A DNA stretch of 64,000 bases, taken from NCBI GenBank assembly GCA_963575745.1, contig CAUYUJ010021133.1, positions 1 through 64,000 on the forward strand, read 5' to 3'. Numbering within the stretch: position 1 is the first letter of the stretch; each line of letters starts with the position of its first letter. The notes under the pieces are model-generated. The model saw only the letters and a program-made list of their open reading frames with translations. It ran no database searches and was not told where the DNA came from. Positions 1 to 11,085 of this stretch are shown piece by piece. The translations under genes and the position numbers were made by a program. The DNA is from Prorocentrum cordatum (taxonomy: Eukaryota > Sar > Dinophyceae > Prorocentrales > Prorocentraceae).

Positions 1-560
1 CCCTCATGCCTGGGCAATGGCAGGGGCGACTTTTGGGTGGTATTGCCAAAAGGTCCCAATCGCTTTTTGGGGCACGCAGCTGAAATCGCAAGTTTGGTAC
101 GGCGCTGACGTGCACACGCATCTGTATTTTATGAAATTCATTTTAACATATGCGAACTGGCTAGGACACTTGTAGGCGAAAAGAGTCATGCCATCGCACA
201 GTAAATTCACGCTTCCATCGTTCTTTTCTGCTTTGAAGGGGGCCGAATATAGATTTTGTTGTTTCAACATCCGTAGACGGTGCTTGGCAAGCTGAACGCG
301 TTGTTGTTAGCACAGGGCTGGCAATAAACATCAGTCGGTTGACGCGTCCCTGGTGGCAGACAGCCAGAGGTTCGGTTTGCTGTGTCGGGTCCGACCGCGT
401 CTTCAATGCACATGGCGCAAGCGCTTGCTTGTCAAGATGATTTCGATGGCGTTGTGTGGCTGGCCTTGTTTTCGTTTGTTTTGCTCCCGAGTTTGATCGC
501 GTTGTGCGGTGCCCTCAGTTGCTTTGGTTCAGGGCCCTCACCAACAGAGAGAAAACGGCA
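1..560. other. Unassigned sequence, no gene recognised
   Basis: Mixed-composition DNA less GC-rich than what follows. Short open frames exist on both strands but none has a recognisable domain or compositional bias of coding sequence. I see no repeat, RNA gene or mobile element here. Confidence 0.4.
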
Positions 561-669
561 CCCGTCAAGTCACGGGCGAAAATCAGTATCCATTTCGGGG
601 CTTTGGAGGCACGTTTGGGGTCATCTTGAATGACATCGATCAGCCAAAGGGTCATTAGCCTGCCCCCAC

Positions 670-815
670 ACCCCCTCGAGCCCCGCAAGCCATCCGGGCC
701 CTCTTGGGGCGCTCTTGGGGCGCTCCCGGGCGCTTGGGGGGGCCGTCTTGGAGATATCCGGGGTCCTTCTGGGGACACCTGGGGCTTTCTTGGTCCATCT
801 TGGAGCCATCGTGAA
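670..815. repeat. Degenerate TCTTGGGG/GCGCTC array
   Basis: Short irregular units built on CTTGGGGC and GCTCTTGGGG recur every 10-20 bp. The same unit makes larger arrays at 27.2, 41.1, 48.0 and 55.3 kb. An open frame through it is a by-product of stop-poor G/C/T-rich repeats, not a gene. Confidence 0.5.
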
Positions 816-959
816 GCCTCGGAAGGCTGTTGCCAGCGAAAGAGGGGGGAGGGGGGGGGGAAATGCATACGTTTTTGATGTCCTTACTTTGTCTGGAAAC
901 TTGGCCGCGTTGGATCCTGAATTTTGGAAATGAGGACGCGGCCATGGTGGATTGGAAAC

Positions 960-2650
960 TAGATTAGACCTTTAGCGGTCGCCGCGCGGCTTTCGGGCGT
1001 GACGCGCGTCGCCCGCGCGCGCATCAGCGCGACTGCATGGCAGGCTCGTGCGAAGTGGAAGCGCAGACGTCACCACCTTTGCGCGGGAACTCAAATCTTA
1101 CACTCTCGCGCCCAAAATCTGCCCGTCTTTGAGAATTTAGCATGACGTTTTTGCGCCCCCTTTGCATGCGCCGAGCGCGCAGGACGTGGGCGGTGCGCGC
1201 GCGCGGCGGTGTCTTCACTGGGTGGGAACGCATAAGTCGCCACGCTGTCATAATAACTAGCGTTTTGCATTGGCGCGCAAGAAAGCTCTTGATGATATTC
1301 GCACGTGCACTGGCTCGCACGGCCATCCTGCACATAGCCGCACAGACTCATCGAGCCATATTGCTTTGAAAGCTGAATGGTTCCATGTAGTGACTGCCAT
1401 CCGTTCCCGATGCCAACTTAAGCGCGGTTTCCAAATGTACACGAGGTGCCCAGTGCACAGCGGGCGCGCGCGGCGGCGCGTGCATGACGAGGTCTGCCTC
1501 GTAGGAATGAAGAAGTTCGGTTGTCTGGTAACCGAAGCACGCCTTTAACGAGCGCGGCCCCGACTCGCAACTTTAAGTGTGTGTGTGTGTGTGTGTGTTT
1601 TCGCAGTTTCGCCAAGAGAAGCACGGTGCAACGCGCTTGGCGGCGTTTCCATGGCAAGCTCTGCGTTGTCGGCGCGGTCAAGTTGCCAACTTGGTTTGGA
1701 AGCACAGCCGGCGCCCAGGTTTGCGATCCTGGATGTCAGCTGGGCGCGAGGCGTTTTCAATCCGGCACGAGGAGCTACGCGCGCGCGGCGTCGACCGCGC
1801 AGCGAGGTCCGCGGTTCCCAAATCAAGAGTTCGCCTCGCGGGTCTGGGGACTGACATTGGCATTTGGCGCGCGTTCAATTCCCATTTTCGACTTGGCGCG
1901 CTGTTGTCCCCAGCCAACCGCGCGGCGAAATGCGCGACGCGCAGTCGCGCGCGCGCGGCGGCGCGCGCGCGGCGACTCCTGGGCGTCGCCGCGACGCGCT
2001 CAAGCCGCGCATCGCCTGGAAAATGCGCCGAAGATGCCGCGTGCCGCGCGGGCGGCCTCGAGCGCGCGGCCAATGGCAAAGACGACGCGAACTGCGCGGG
2101 CGGCATGGCGCGCGCGAAGGCACGGCGAGGCGCGCGCGCCGCGGGCGAGAGCACTCCCACGCTTCTTTTCTGGACCCATGGCGGCGTGATGGTTCGGTGT
2201 CCAGGAGCTGCGCTTCGGTCGCGCGCAGTCGAAAGCGCGCCCCCGCACCGGGGCCGCCGCGAGCGAGGCGGCCCCGTGGAAGGCGGGTTCGACTGGTTCG
2301 CCAGGGGGCGCGCGAACTGGCTGGAGATGCTGCGTGGACGCCGGCCGAGGAGGCGCTGCGGGTCGCGCATGCTCCGCTGGCGTGCAGCGCGCGAAGCGGA
2401 GGGACGGCGGTGCAGTTGGCATCGCGCACGGGCGCGCGGCCCCGCCCGGCCTCGCGCGGCCTGTCGCGGCCAACGAGAGGGCGCGTTTGTCCGCGCGCGT
2501 TCGAACGCCCTGGACGGGGGAACCACGGGAGTCTCGAGAGGGCTTCGTCGCGCAACGCATAGGAGTAAAATGCATTTTCGCGACGCCGGACATTCCGCGC
2601 ACAGGAAAAAGAGCCCCCCAGGACACTCGAGACACCTCGCGCGCCCAACT
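960..2650. other. CG-dinucleotide-rich tract, no supported gene
   Basis: Very rich in GCGCGC and GGCGCGCG runs, with a (GT)11 microsatellite at 1577-1598. All six frames are nearly free of stops simply because stop codons are AT-containing, so the long open frames (up to 545 codons) overlap one another on both strands and are full of R, A, G and P. I support no gene. Confidence 0.55.
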
Positions 2651-2654
2651 TTTT

Positions 2655-2860
2655 TTTGAGGCCGAAACTGCGACGTCGCCATTTGGGTTCGAAACTGCGA
2701 CGTGCGTTTCATTTTTCTTCCGAAACTGCGACGCACGTTTCATTTTTCCTCCGAAACTGCGACGTCGAAGAAAAACAAAGTCCACCTCGCTCGCCGAGAC
2801 ACTCATGCCCGGAAAACAAAAGTCCACCTCGCTCGCCGAGACATTCATGCCCGCAAAGGC
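2655..2860 (+). repeat. Two short tandem repeats (about 31 bp x4 and 39 bp x2)
   Basis: GAAACTGCGACG recurs at 2663, 2691, 2722 and 2753, separated by TTTCATTTTTC-type spacers, giving a 28-31 bp period. It is followed by two copies of a unit beginning GTCCACCTCGCTCGCCGAGA (2781 and 2820). No function is evident. Confidence 0.7.
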
Positions 2861-3099
2861 AGAATGCGATTTCGAACGCGGGCACACTTTCGAGAAAACG
2901 CACAAGTCATTTTCGCGTCTACGCTTGCCGTGCTCGAGCGCTAGGACGCACTTTAGGAAAAACCTCCGAGTGCCCGGGGGAGCCCCGGTAGCTTTTTCCC
3001 CCCACCACCCGCCCTGCGGGACGGGCAGCTGCGTCGAGCCACCGGGGGGGGGGGCGCGGGGATCCGGGTGGGAACCGTACGGGGGGCTGCGGCCACCCG

Positions 3100-3360
3100 C
3101 AGCACCGCCTATACGCGCCCGGGCGCGCCCTGGCGCTTCTGCCGCGGGTGCCTGCCTGCGCCCGCCCGCGCGGTCCGCGGGCGCGTGGTCGCGCCCGCCC
3201 GCGCATTGCGCGCGCGCGCGCCTGGCTGCGCGCGCCCGCAGGCCGCAAGTACCTGGCTGCGCCCGCGCGCGCGGGCCGCGGGTGCTTGGCCGCGCCCGCC
3301 CACGCACGCCGCGGGCGCCATGGCGCGCCCGCCCGCGTGCATTACTGGTGGCGCCTAGCG
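3100..3360. repeat. GCGCCCGCCCGCG low-complexity tract
   Basis: Irregular repetition of CGCGCCCGCCCGCG words. It is open in several frames on both strands, so the open frames are not evidence of coding. Confidence 0.5.
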
Positions 3361-3514
3361 AGGGCGTGCCCTCGCAGACTGTACAGCCTCGTCGATCCCG
3401 AGCTCCGCGAGCCCCTTGAGCTTCGGTCGGTTCAGAGCGTCGCAGGCCCCGAGCCTCGCGCGCCACGGGTGCCTGGCCGCGCGCGCCTGGGCCCCCGATC
3501 CACGCGCGCCGCGG

Positions 3515-3680
3515 TCTGCGGGGCTTGTGGGATAAGTGGGGGCCCGTGGGGCTTGTGCGACATGTGGGAACCGTGGGGCTTGCGCGACGTACAGGTCCCG
3601 TGGGGCTTGTGCGACCTGCGGGGCCTGTGGGGCCCATGTGGCTTGTCGGGTTTGCGGGGCCGGTGCGACCCGCGGGAAGC
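3515..3680 (+). repeat. GTGGGGCTTGTGCGAC minisatellite
   Basis: The word GTGGGGCTTG(T/C)GCGAC recurs with a 15/30-bp spacing through this stretch, diverging at its edges. Because 15 is a multiple of three the array stays open in several frames; I do not call it a gene. Confidence 0.6.
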
Positions 3681-3689
3681 CGTGCGATT

Positions 3690-5640
3690 TGCCGGCCCCG
3701 GGTCCTCGCAGACTCTTGCGCCTAGGTTGGCCCAGCGCTTTCCAGACTTGCGCCATGGCCCCCTTAGTTGTTGGAGTTCACAAAATACCTGGGCTGGCAC
3801 CGAGCCAAATGGCACCCTTGTGGGAGCATCTCGCGCTCCGCGCGAGATAAAAGCGCAACTAGTTCCAATTGGCAGAAATCGCTCGGCTGCGCGAAGGGAA
3901 GGGGGGGGTCGCTGGCAAGTGGTGCTCGCAGAAAAAATAGGCTGACGCCGAGAAAAAGCTTCACGATCCGCGCGAGAGAGGGCAGCGGATTGCACGTCGC
4001 CACAAACGTTCGGCTGCCGCCCATTCAAGGAGCCCCTGGCTGGTTGTTGGATACAAGAGAAAAAGGCGCTCGGCTTGCGCCGAGACAAGGAAGTATATTC
4101 GTTGTTGTAGTTAGAAAAAATCGCTCGCGCTCCGCGCAAGGACGGAGGGCTGCGCATGGCAATTCGCAGCACTGCGCTCGGCCGACGCCGAGATAAAAGA
4201 AGTCACGTGTTGCGCGCTACCCCGCGAGGTGAGCAAATTTGCGCGGCGGCGCGAATGGCGACAGCGCTTTTCGCTGAGCAACCACGACGTGGACGGTGAA
4301 GACCTTCGGCCGCTGCGTGGCTCGCGATTGGGGCCTGCTCCATGCTGGCCATGCGCGAGCGCTCTTGTTGGGGTCAGGCCCAGACCTAGTGCATTCCAGC
4401 CAGGCCATACCTTGTATCGTCCTCGTAGTATGGCTTCCAAACACAACTCTAGTATACTGCTTGTGGTCAACCAGGGCATATAAGGCGTCAGGCAAGCTCA
4501 TTGCACGGTATTGTTGCGCGCCCCCACAAACCCGCTCGGTTGCGAGTGGCGTTCCTGGAAAAATGACGCGCGCAAGCGTTGCGCCAGCCCGTTCCTTTGT
4601 TGGCCAGTTGGGCGGCGCTGACAGGCACCACCAGGTCTTGCAACCTGCGTAGTTTGTGAACGTGCGCTGCGTTCGCGCGTGGCCGAGGAATCGTTCTCCC
4701 AGGATATCCGGTCTGACTTGGGGAGGGGGGGAATGTGCATGTGCGTAGCGTTCGCTTTCATGCAGTATGCATTTGCATTGCATGTTGGTATCTTGCAGCG
4801 GGGGCATGCGTGCGTTCTGCGTTTGATGGCATGCCTGCATCTAGTCCTTACATGTCGGAGGTTCGCTTGCGTCGCAGCATTTGGTCTTGTACAAGCATAG
4901 CTGCTCGTGTCGCTAGGGGGCTCGGGCCGCGCAGATGTCCGATGCGCCCAAAACGTCTCCAAAGACGGCCGATATGACCTCAGGCGGCTCCAGGGGTCGC
5001 CTCGAGTCGCCCCGACGACGTTCCAACGCGATTCCGATCGCGCCCTAGATGCCCCGATGCGCCCGGGAGCATGGGCAACGCATGGGAAGCAACATCAATG
5101 TGAAAAGCGATGGGGGGGTCGGTGTACGAGTTGGCGCACGAACGACGTTGGGAAATTCGCACGCCTATTGCCGCGCGTGCGCGGCCCCGAAGTTCCCTGG
5201 CAAGCCGTTATGTGAGTGCGCTTGCTTTGAACGTAAGCCCGCCACCTCAGTCGTCCATTCATCGGTTATTGGCGGTTTGCGATTTGCGAATGTCCTCTGA
5301 TATAATGAGTGGTAGCTGGGCCGAGATGCGAATCAATTGCGGCAAACGCTGCGTGCGGCAGGCCGTGGAAGCCAAATACAATATTGCTCGTGAGCCAGCC
5401 CCTGAGCTACCCCCCAATAGCGCAGACCCCCAAGACAAAGCCAAGGTATACACCACACGTTTTCCTTCGTTCTTCAAGGGGGGCCACGACGGGGACGACG
5501 TCGCAGGATAAGTATACATACACACATATATACTTCCATCGTTTTCCAAGGGAAGCAACGAAACATGTATACACCAGGATCCCGTTCCTGTGCGAATTTC
5601 AGCACAGGGTCGGGAAAAGCGTCGGTGTATAGAGTTCGGT
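3690..5640. other. Intergenic-type sequence, nothing recognised
   Basis: Complex but anonymous sequence. Words such as GCTC(G/C)GC..CGCCGAGA(T/A)AAA recur near 3840, 3940, 4080 and 4190, suggesting an old dispersed repeat. I see no domain-bearing frame, tRNA or rRNA. Confidence 0.35.
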
Positions 5641-5697
5641 TCCCCAGGACATGCCAGGCCGAGGCCTGATCGGCAGACCTCGGAGGAGGGAAAGCGG

Positions 5698-5877
5698 TAC
5701 AGTCGGGGCGCTGCAGAAGGAACTCGTTTCGTTGGGGAGGGGCTCGGTGTTCCTTGATTGTTTCAAAGTTTGCCTCGGGTTTCCCCGAGGTTTTCCATGG
5801 GAAATCGAGGTTGAACGTATGGGAAAAAGGGACCTCGTTCCTTATTTAGGGTTCCTTGGGTCAACGCCTCGACTGTA
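5698..5877 (+). mobile_element. MITE family P, copy 1 (TA-flanked)
   Basis: This 180-bp non-autonomous element begins TACAGTCGGGGCGCTG and ends with the complement, ...CGACTGTA. The inverted ends run about 27 bp with mismatches; the body contains AAGGGACCTCGTTCCTTATT, shared by all copies. The flanking TA dinucleotides and CAGTC ends fit a Tc1/mariner or pogo-type mobilisation, which is inference from family rules. There is no internal coding capacity. Confidence 0.8.
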
Positions 5878-5965
5878 CCCATCCCAGACCCCCTCGAGTA
5901 GCGACAAAAGTCATGGCGGGAGTTATTTTTGTTGTTGCCATTTTCAGCCTCTGGGGGACTTCGCC

Positions 5966-6078
5966 GGGGCTCGGGACCGTCAGCAAAACAACTCAGGATG
6001 AAACACCGGTCCTGGAGAAGGGCTCTAGACTTCTGGGGGGCGACGTCATGAACAAATCATGACGTCGGGGGTCTGGGA
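5966..6078 (+). repeat. Dispersed repeat S, copy 1
   Basis: The stretch from CTCGGGACCGTCAGCAAAAC to GACGTCGGGGGTCTGG is repeated, diverged, at 10608-10685 and 12995-13086. No coding potential is seen. The copy at 12995 sits directly beside a family Z foldback element. Confidence 0.65.
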
Positions 6079-6711
6079 TACCTCTACCCTCCCCTCGTTG
6101 TCCCATTTTGGGACCTCCTGGGCCTCTTTTGTCGCCACCGCTACATTCGCTTCGAAATCCTGGTCAGAACGCACCCCAGGAGACGCCTGGGGAGTTGCGG
6201 TATCAGTATCTTCTGGCTTCCCCACCGACCCTGAAACAGAGCCACACAGGCACTACGCGAGCCCTGCAAGTCCTCGGCAAGGCTCCAAGAGATCCAAGTC
6301 GGGGACATGAAGAGGAGGACGAGCAGGAGGAGCAGGAGAAGCAGGAGGAACAGGTGGCCGGATGACGAGGAAGAGTATTACGTAGGAGACGGAGGACGAC
6401 GAGGAAGAAATTATGATTAGCTGCAGAACGAAGAATAACAGAAGAAGACGATCAGAACGGCCAATGTAATGAACGGAAGTGGCGAGTAAAAGGAGGACGG
6501 CGATGGGGAGGAGGGGAGGAGGAAGGAAGGGCATGCTCAGGATGAAGAGGCATTCCTAAGAGGAGCCATGTGAGGTGAGGAGGCGGAAGAAGGGAGGAGT
6601 AGTAAACGTATGCGGAGGCAGACATCAGAGGAGATTTGGGGAGGAGGAGGAGGACCGAAGCCCAGATTGGCAGCCGCGTCTCTGATGGGAGGCTGGCCGA
6701 CTCGGAGGAGC

Positions 6712-6894
6712 TTTTGCCGTCGGATGCGCTCGCCCTCCCCCCCGTCAGAGGCCAGAGAGGAGACGGAGCGGGAGCTCGAGAAGGCCATGGAGGAGCACCA
6801 GGCCGCGACGCTCGCGGGAGGGCGTGCACAGACCCCCTCCGCTTCCCCCCATGCCTCCTCCCGACGAATTCGGCTGCACATTCCTCTTTTCTAA
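6712..6894 (+). CDS. Possible exon fragment, unknown protein
   Basis: This frame reads SEAREETERELEKAMEEHQA followed by a serine/alanine-rich tail before a stop. It is helical, charged sequence of a kind the surrounding triplet repeats do not produce. It is followed at once by a (CTC)n tract. No start codon or splice signal can be fixed, and the opposite strand is also open here. I do not recognise a family; this is at most one exon of an intron-rich gene. Confidence 0.2.
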   Translation, partial: FCRRMRSPSPPSEAREETERELEKAMEEHQAATLAGGRAQTPSASPHASSRRIRLHIPLF

Positions 6895-6905
6895 ACGTTG
6901 AGCGG

Positions 6906-7018
6906 ACCTTCAACCCCTCCCCCTCCTCCTCCCCCTCCTCCTCGTCCTCCTCCTCCCCCTCCCCCTCCTCCTCCCTCCTCCCCTCGTCCTCCTCCTCCTC
7001 CTCCTCCTCCTCCTCCTT
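6906..7018. repeat. (CTC)n / (GAG)n triplet tract
   Basis: Nearly uninterrupted CTC/CCT/TCC triplets with a few CGT and CCC variants. The poly-Ser/Pro/Leu or poly-Glu/Arg/Gly frames across it are artefacts. Confidence 0.9.
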
Positions 7019-7603
7019 TGGAAGATTCCGCTTGAGTGGTTTCCCGTGCAGAACGCGTGACAACAGCCAGGCCCCTACTATATTCGTGGGTGTTCCCCTG
7101 CATTCCTCCGAGAAGGCCTCTCAGATAACCCCTTCCGAACTTCAGCAGTCACGGACAGACCAGCGGGCGTTATTGTTGATGAGAAAGTGGGAGGAATACT
7201 CTTGGGCTGCAGCGAGCGCGTCGGGCCGAATGTTGACGACCGAGCAGCACGCACCCATCTGGTCAGTCTCCGCCCCTTCGACAGCCAACTCATGACGAGG
7301 GAGAGGCAATTGGGTGGAATACGGCGAGGATGATAGAAGGGGGGGAGTGAGTGAGGAAGGCACAGAAACATGGGGGGAGGAAGGAGGAAGGGGATGAGGA
7401 TTATTTACGAGGACGAGGAAGAGGAGGAGGGGCAGGACGACGAGGACGTGGACGATAAAAAAACAAGGACGAAGAGTAGGTAAGGGAGTCGACGGATGCG
7501 GTTTGGGAGGGTCCCGGGGGGGTAATAGGAGCACTTGGAGCAGGACGAGCAGCAGGGGGGTGGGTGTGGAGCAGCAGCTGGAGGAGCAAGAGGAGCCAGA
7601 GGA

Positions 7604-7760
7604 CAAGGGCGCCCTCGAGGGCGCGAAGTTGTTCGCGCTTCGCGGTTCGGCTCCGATTCCTCCTCATCTTCATCTTCTCCCCTGGGAGGCGGCCCGAGAG
7701 CGCGAAGTTATTCGCACTTCGCACTTCGCGCAGCGCCAAGCGCGAAGGTGGGAGCCCTTG
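7604..7760 (+). mobile_element. Foldback element family E, copy 1
   Basis: The element runs from CAAGGGCGCCCTCGAGGG to GGGAGCCCTTG, with family E's CGCGAAGTTATTCGC-type hairpins near both ends. It is flanked by GAGGA on both sides (5-6 bp). It is the most diverged of five copies in the window (57596, 57880, 60211 and 53384 are the others) and has the shortest flanking duplication. It has no coding capacity. Confidence 0.75.
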
Positions 7761-8254
7761 GAGGACCAGTAAGGAGATTGTGAGTAAAGCTGCAGGAGGG
7801 GGACGAAGATGGGAGGAAGAGGGGGGGAGGTCGTCCACTTCCTTATCAATGCCCTTCTGGTGCTCCTTCCTCATGTTCCTCCTTAGCACTGGCATCCTCA
7901 ACATCAGCTTCCCCATCCTCTATAGTAGGGACATCAAGAGGTACCAATACCGCTACTCCCTGGACCTTTCATGGGGTGCGTTCTGACCAACGTTTGGAGG
8001 CGAATCCAGCCATGGCGGCGAAGGCCTTCCAGGAAGCCCAGCCTTTGCTGCCGCGGCTTCTCACATGTTCTCTTCATGGCGCATGGCTTCACTGGCGCGG
8101 TCATCACACTGTGCGCGCGTTGAGAGTAAATTCCCAACCTAGGCTCTGCCTAGAAGGGTTCTTACTCTCTGGGCTTAAAGGGGCCAGGCAGTGGAAAGCA
8201 CCCCGGGCGGTTCCCCCAGTATCCGCCCCGCGGTTCCCCCCAGTTACGTTCCCT

Positions 8255-8765
8255 TAGCTTAGCGTTGCTTATCTCATCTTAGCTTAGCTCAATTCATCGT
8301 AGTTTAGCTTCGTTTCGTCTTAGCTCAGTTTTATCTTAGCTTAGCTTACCTCCATATTATATTCGCTGAGCTTTAGCATAGCAGAGCGCAGCATCGCATA
8401 GCATAGCGTAGCATAGCATAGCGCAGGATAGCCTGTCATAGCATCGCCCAGCATCGCACATCATAGCGCAGTATAGCATAGCATATGATAGCCTAACATC
8501 GCCAGTCATACCATATCATATCATAGCATAGCGCAGCATATCATAGCATATCATAGCATAGCATGGCATGGCATGGCATAGCATGGCGCAGCTTAGCATA
8601 GCACAGCATATCATAGCATAGCGTAGCATATCACAACGCAGCATGGCATAGCCTATCATAGCATAGCTTAGCAGATTATATCATAGCATAGCATAGCGCA
8701 GCATCGCATAGCATAGCATAGCGCAGCATAGCATGGCATAGCATAACATAGCATAGCATAGCAAC
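8255..8765 (+). repeat. Pentamer satellite, TTAGC then (AGCAT)n
   Basis: The first ~90 bp are built on CTTAGCTTAG and the next ~370 bp on ATAGC/AGCAT, with substitutions such as AGCGC and ATGGC. It is not the dinoflagellate or plant telomere repeat (TTTAGGG). Related GCATGG pentamers occur at 33.1-33.3, 42.2-42.4 and 62.9 kb. Confidence 0.85.
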
Positions 8766-8959
8766 TAATGCTGCTTTCCTAGGGGCTCCAACTACTAGGT
8801 AGGGTCGCACTGGGGCAATAGTATGTATACGTATGGTATGCATATGTGTGTATATGTTCATGTGCTGTTTGTATGTTGTGTATATATATGTGTGTTCACC
8901 TATATATTATGTGAATTGACATACGCCACTCGCCAACCCCCACCAGGACTGATTGCCTC

Positions 8960-9120
8960 AGACGGCCGTGCTTCTGGGGTCAGGAGCCTCCTGGATGGGT
9001 CTGAAGGGGTGGTGGGCTGCCTCGTTGGGGGCCCCTTTGGAGCATCCTGGGGGGGGGCGTGTGGGAGGCGCTTGGGGCGTCTCGTGGGGGACTATGGGAG
9101 GCGTCTTGGGGAGGAAGGAA
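8960..9120 (+). repeat. Degenerate GCGTCTTGGGG array
   Basis: Another short run of the CTTGGGG-type unit seen at 0.7, 27.2, 41.1, 48.0 and 55.3 kb. Confidence 0.45.
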
Positions 9121-9194
9121 GGAAATGAAATCAGTGAAAAACCCAAATCAGTGGATGGTTCGAGATGGCATCGATCAAGAGATCAATAAGGAGA

Positions 9195-9287
9195 TCGACG
9201 GGGAACCCGGGAACCCAGAACCCACCGTAATCGGCCCAGAACCAATAACCCGGAACCGGGAACCCGGAACCGGGAACCCGGGAACCT
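9195..9287 (+). repeat. GGAACCCGGAACC minisatellite
   Basis: Tandem CCCGGGAACC / CCCGGAACC words, about seven copies, mostly 11-13 bp apart. No other feature. Confidence 0.75.
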
Positions 9288-9408
9288 AGCCAGCTACGAA
9301 AAATGTTTGCGAAACCTTCCTATTTCCGCTGGGACGTCTTCAGTGCAAGCACTGATCGGGGATCTAGCATCCACTTGGTGGTCTGCAGTGGGCGGCTTGA
9401 CTAAGGAA

Positions 9409-9735
9409 CAGTTGCTTTTCAAAAGGGGCTCGGTCGTTCCTTAGGCTTGCCTGCCTAGTTTGCAGTTCCTTACGCGTTATTTGTTGTTTCTCGTTCCTTA
9501 TGCGTTATTCCTTAGGATAAAAAGGGGCTTCGTTCCTTATTGGAGAGGCCTGACGGCCGGTGTCGCCGACCCTGATCGAAAGGGCTAGGAGTCGGGGGAG
9601 GAAGCGGAGGATGAGGAGGAGGAGGAGGAGGAGAAGGAGGAGGAGGAGGAGGAGCAGGAGGAGGAGCAGGAGGAGGAGGAGGAGGAGGATCGTACCTTAT
9701 TTATCGTTCCTTAGGTCAGGCCGATGACTGTGTCT
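9409..9735 (+). mobile_element. Decayed family P fragments broken by a (GAG)n tract
   Basis: Words typical of family P interiors (AAAAGGGGCTTCGTTCCTTATT, split here at 9530-9545; TCGTTCCTTAGGTCA at 9700) are present but out of order, around a (GAG)n expansion at 9603-9690. I read it as one or two ruined copies; the ends are not recognisable except near 9732. Confidence 0.4.
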
Positions 9736-9795
9736 CGCCAGGGCCGACGGCGACGGAGGCGACGACGAGGCTGCCCCCCCGCCCCCCACCCCCGG

Positions 9796-9915
9796 CGGAG
9801 CGAGGCCGCCCGCGGCCGCCTCCAGCGCACCACGCTGCAGGTGGAGCACATGAAGAGGTGGACCGCCCGCGTGGGGCAGCTGCTCAGCAGCATCGAGGCC
9901 TGCAGCGTGCGCCGA
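9796..9915 (+). CDS. Possible exon fragment, unknown protein
   Basis: The frame reads RSEAARGRLQRTTLQVEHMK, then RWTARVGQLLSSIEACSV. This is an amphipathic, high-GC3 stretch that looks coding. It lies between a (GAG)n tract and family P copy 2, and the frame beyond 9915 loses coding character. No flanking exon or family could be identified. Confidence 0.27.
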
Positions 9916-9957
9916 GCAGGGGTTTTTTGGTGTTTTGTGCTCTTCCCGGCGCGTCTC

Positions 9958-10138
9958 TACAGTCGGGGCGCCGAAGAGGGAACTCTGTTCGTGAGGGAGG
10001 GGCTCCGCGTTCCTTATGTGTTTCGCAGCTTGCCTCAGGTTTTCCTTATGTTTTCGATCGGAAATCGAAGTTTAACGTATGGAAAAAAAGGGGCCTCGTT
10101 CCTTATTTTGGGTTCCTTAGGTCAAGGCCCCGACTGTA
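9958..10138 (+). mobile_element. MITE family P, copy 2
   Basis: Begins TACAGTCGGGGCGCCGAAGA and ends CCCCGACTGTA. Its final TA is also the first TA of copy 3, so the two form a head-to-tail pair sharing one target dinucleotide. No coding capacity. Confidence 0.85.
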
Positions 10139-10316
10139 CAGTCGGGGCGCTGAAGAAGGAACGCTTTTCGTTGGGTAGCGGCTCCGTGCTCATTCATTGC
10201 TTCACAGTCTGCCTTGCGTGATCCTTGGGTTTTCGAAGGGAGATCGAAGTTCAACTTCTGGAGAAAAGGGGCCTCGTTCCTTATTTAGGGTTCCTTAGGT
10301 CAGCGCCCCGACGGTA
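10137..10316 (+). mobile_element. MITE family P, copy 3
   Basis: Begins TACAGTCGGGGCGCTGAAGA and ends GCGCCCCGACGGTA, with one substitution in the right end. It lies end to end with copy 2. The length of 180 bp matches copies 1 and 4. Confidence 0.85.
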
Positions 10317-10607
10317 CACGCCCGCCAACGATTGAGTGTGTGGGTGTGTGTTCGGTCGGCACGGTCTCAGAAGAGTTATGGTCGAGGCGGTCCTGACTGA
10401 ACACGTCGCCCTTGCGTTTCGAGAGCGTTGCTCTCAGAACGCGCTCTCGTTTGAAGGAACGCGTCATGGTAGGCCTACAGGAATGTCGGGACGGTCGATC
10501 CTTGGTTAGCAGCCGCAGCCGTTGCCGCTGCTGTCCTGGTGAGGCGACGGTTTCTTATGGTTGCTGTGCTGCTCTGTCCGGCCTCTCGGGGCCCTCTTTG
10601 GGCCCCC

Positions 10608-10685
10608 TTTGGACTGTCGGGAACAGCCCAGGATGCACGACCAGGCCGGAGAAGGGGTCCATAGTTCTGGGGGTTCCACGTCATG
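10608..10685 (+). repeat. Dispersed repeat S, copy 2 (partial)
   Basis: The stretch around CTGTCGGGAACAGCCCAGGATG...TAGTTCTGGGGG aligns with 5966-6078 and 12995-13086. It is shorter and more diverged than those. Confidence 0.5.
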
Positions 10686-10715
10686 CAGCCTGTCACGGGT
10701 GTCGAGGTCGCCTGC

Positions 10716-10890
10716 GATGGCGCAAAACGGAGCCGCGCATCGCGTTTCGGGCTGGAGATAAACGGTGGCGGCGGCTCGAGGGCGCGAAGATAGTCGCGTT
10801 TCGCGCATCGCGGTTTGGATTGGAGATGATCGGAGATGCCATGGCGGCGGCTCGAGGGCGCGAAGAGAACAGCGCGCCACTGATCGCGGG
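10716..10890 (+). repeat. Two GGCGGCTCGAGGGCGCGAAG units
   Basis: GGCGGCTCGAGGGCGCGAAG occurs at about 10768 and again at about 10846, separated by CGCG(T/C)TTCGCG words. It resembles the TCGAGGGCGCGAAG start of family E but lacks that family's CAAGGGCTCCC ends, so I do not call it a family E element. Confidence 0.5.
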
Positions 10891-10929
10891 GCGCAGTACG
10901 CAAAGTTAGGTGGCCTCACTTAACAGTAT

Positions 10930-11085
10930 CAGGAGGGACTAAAACACACAAACACAATTAATCGTCGACCCCCCAGAAAATATGAGCAAATATGGGAAGT
11001 GGGGGGAAAGAGAACAACCCTGAAAATATATGAAAACATGCGGAATCCTGTTTTTCGTGTCTATTTATGTGTGTATCCCGAGGCC
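10930..11085 (+). repeat. Dispersed repeat H, copy 1
   Basis: ACACACAAACACAATTAATC...GAAAATATGAGCAAATATGG...GTGTGTATCCC is a ~150-bp unit with two diverged relatives at 34196-34325 and 34444-34600. The ACACACA start and TGTGTG end are roughly complementary, so it may be a decayed foldback element. Confidence 0.55.

Noticed and set aside
1577-3945. Very long overlapping open frames (up to 545 codons) on both strands
   Set aside because: The DNA is CG-saturated and lacks stop codons in all frames; the translations are Arg/Ala/Gly/Pro-rich and have no domain.
8255-8765. Telomeric repeat
   Set aside because: The unit is AGCAT/ATAGC, not TTTAGGG or TTAGGG.
10716-10890. Sixth copy of family E
   Set aside because: Only TCGAGGGCGCGAAG is shared; the CAAGGGCTCCC ends and flanking duplication are missing.
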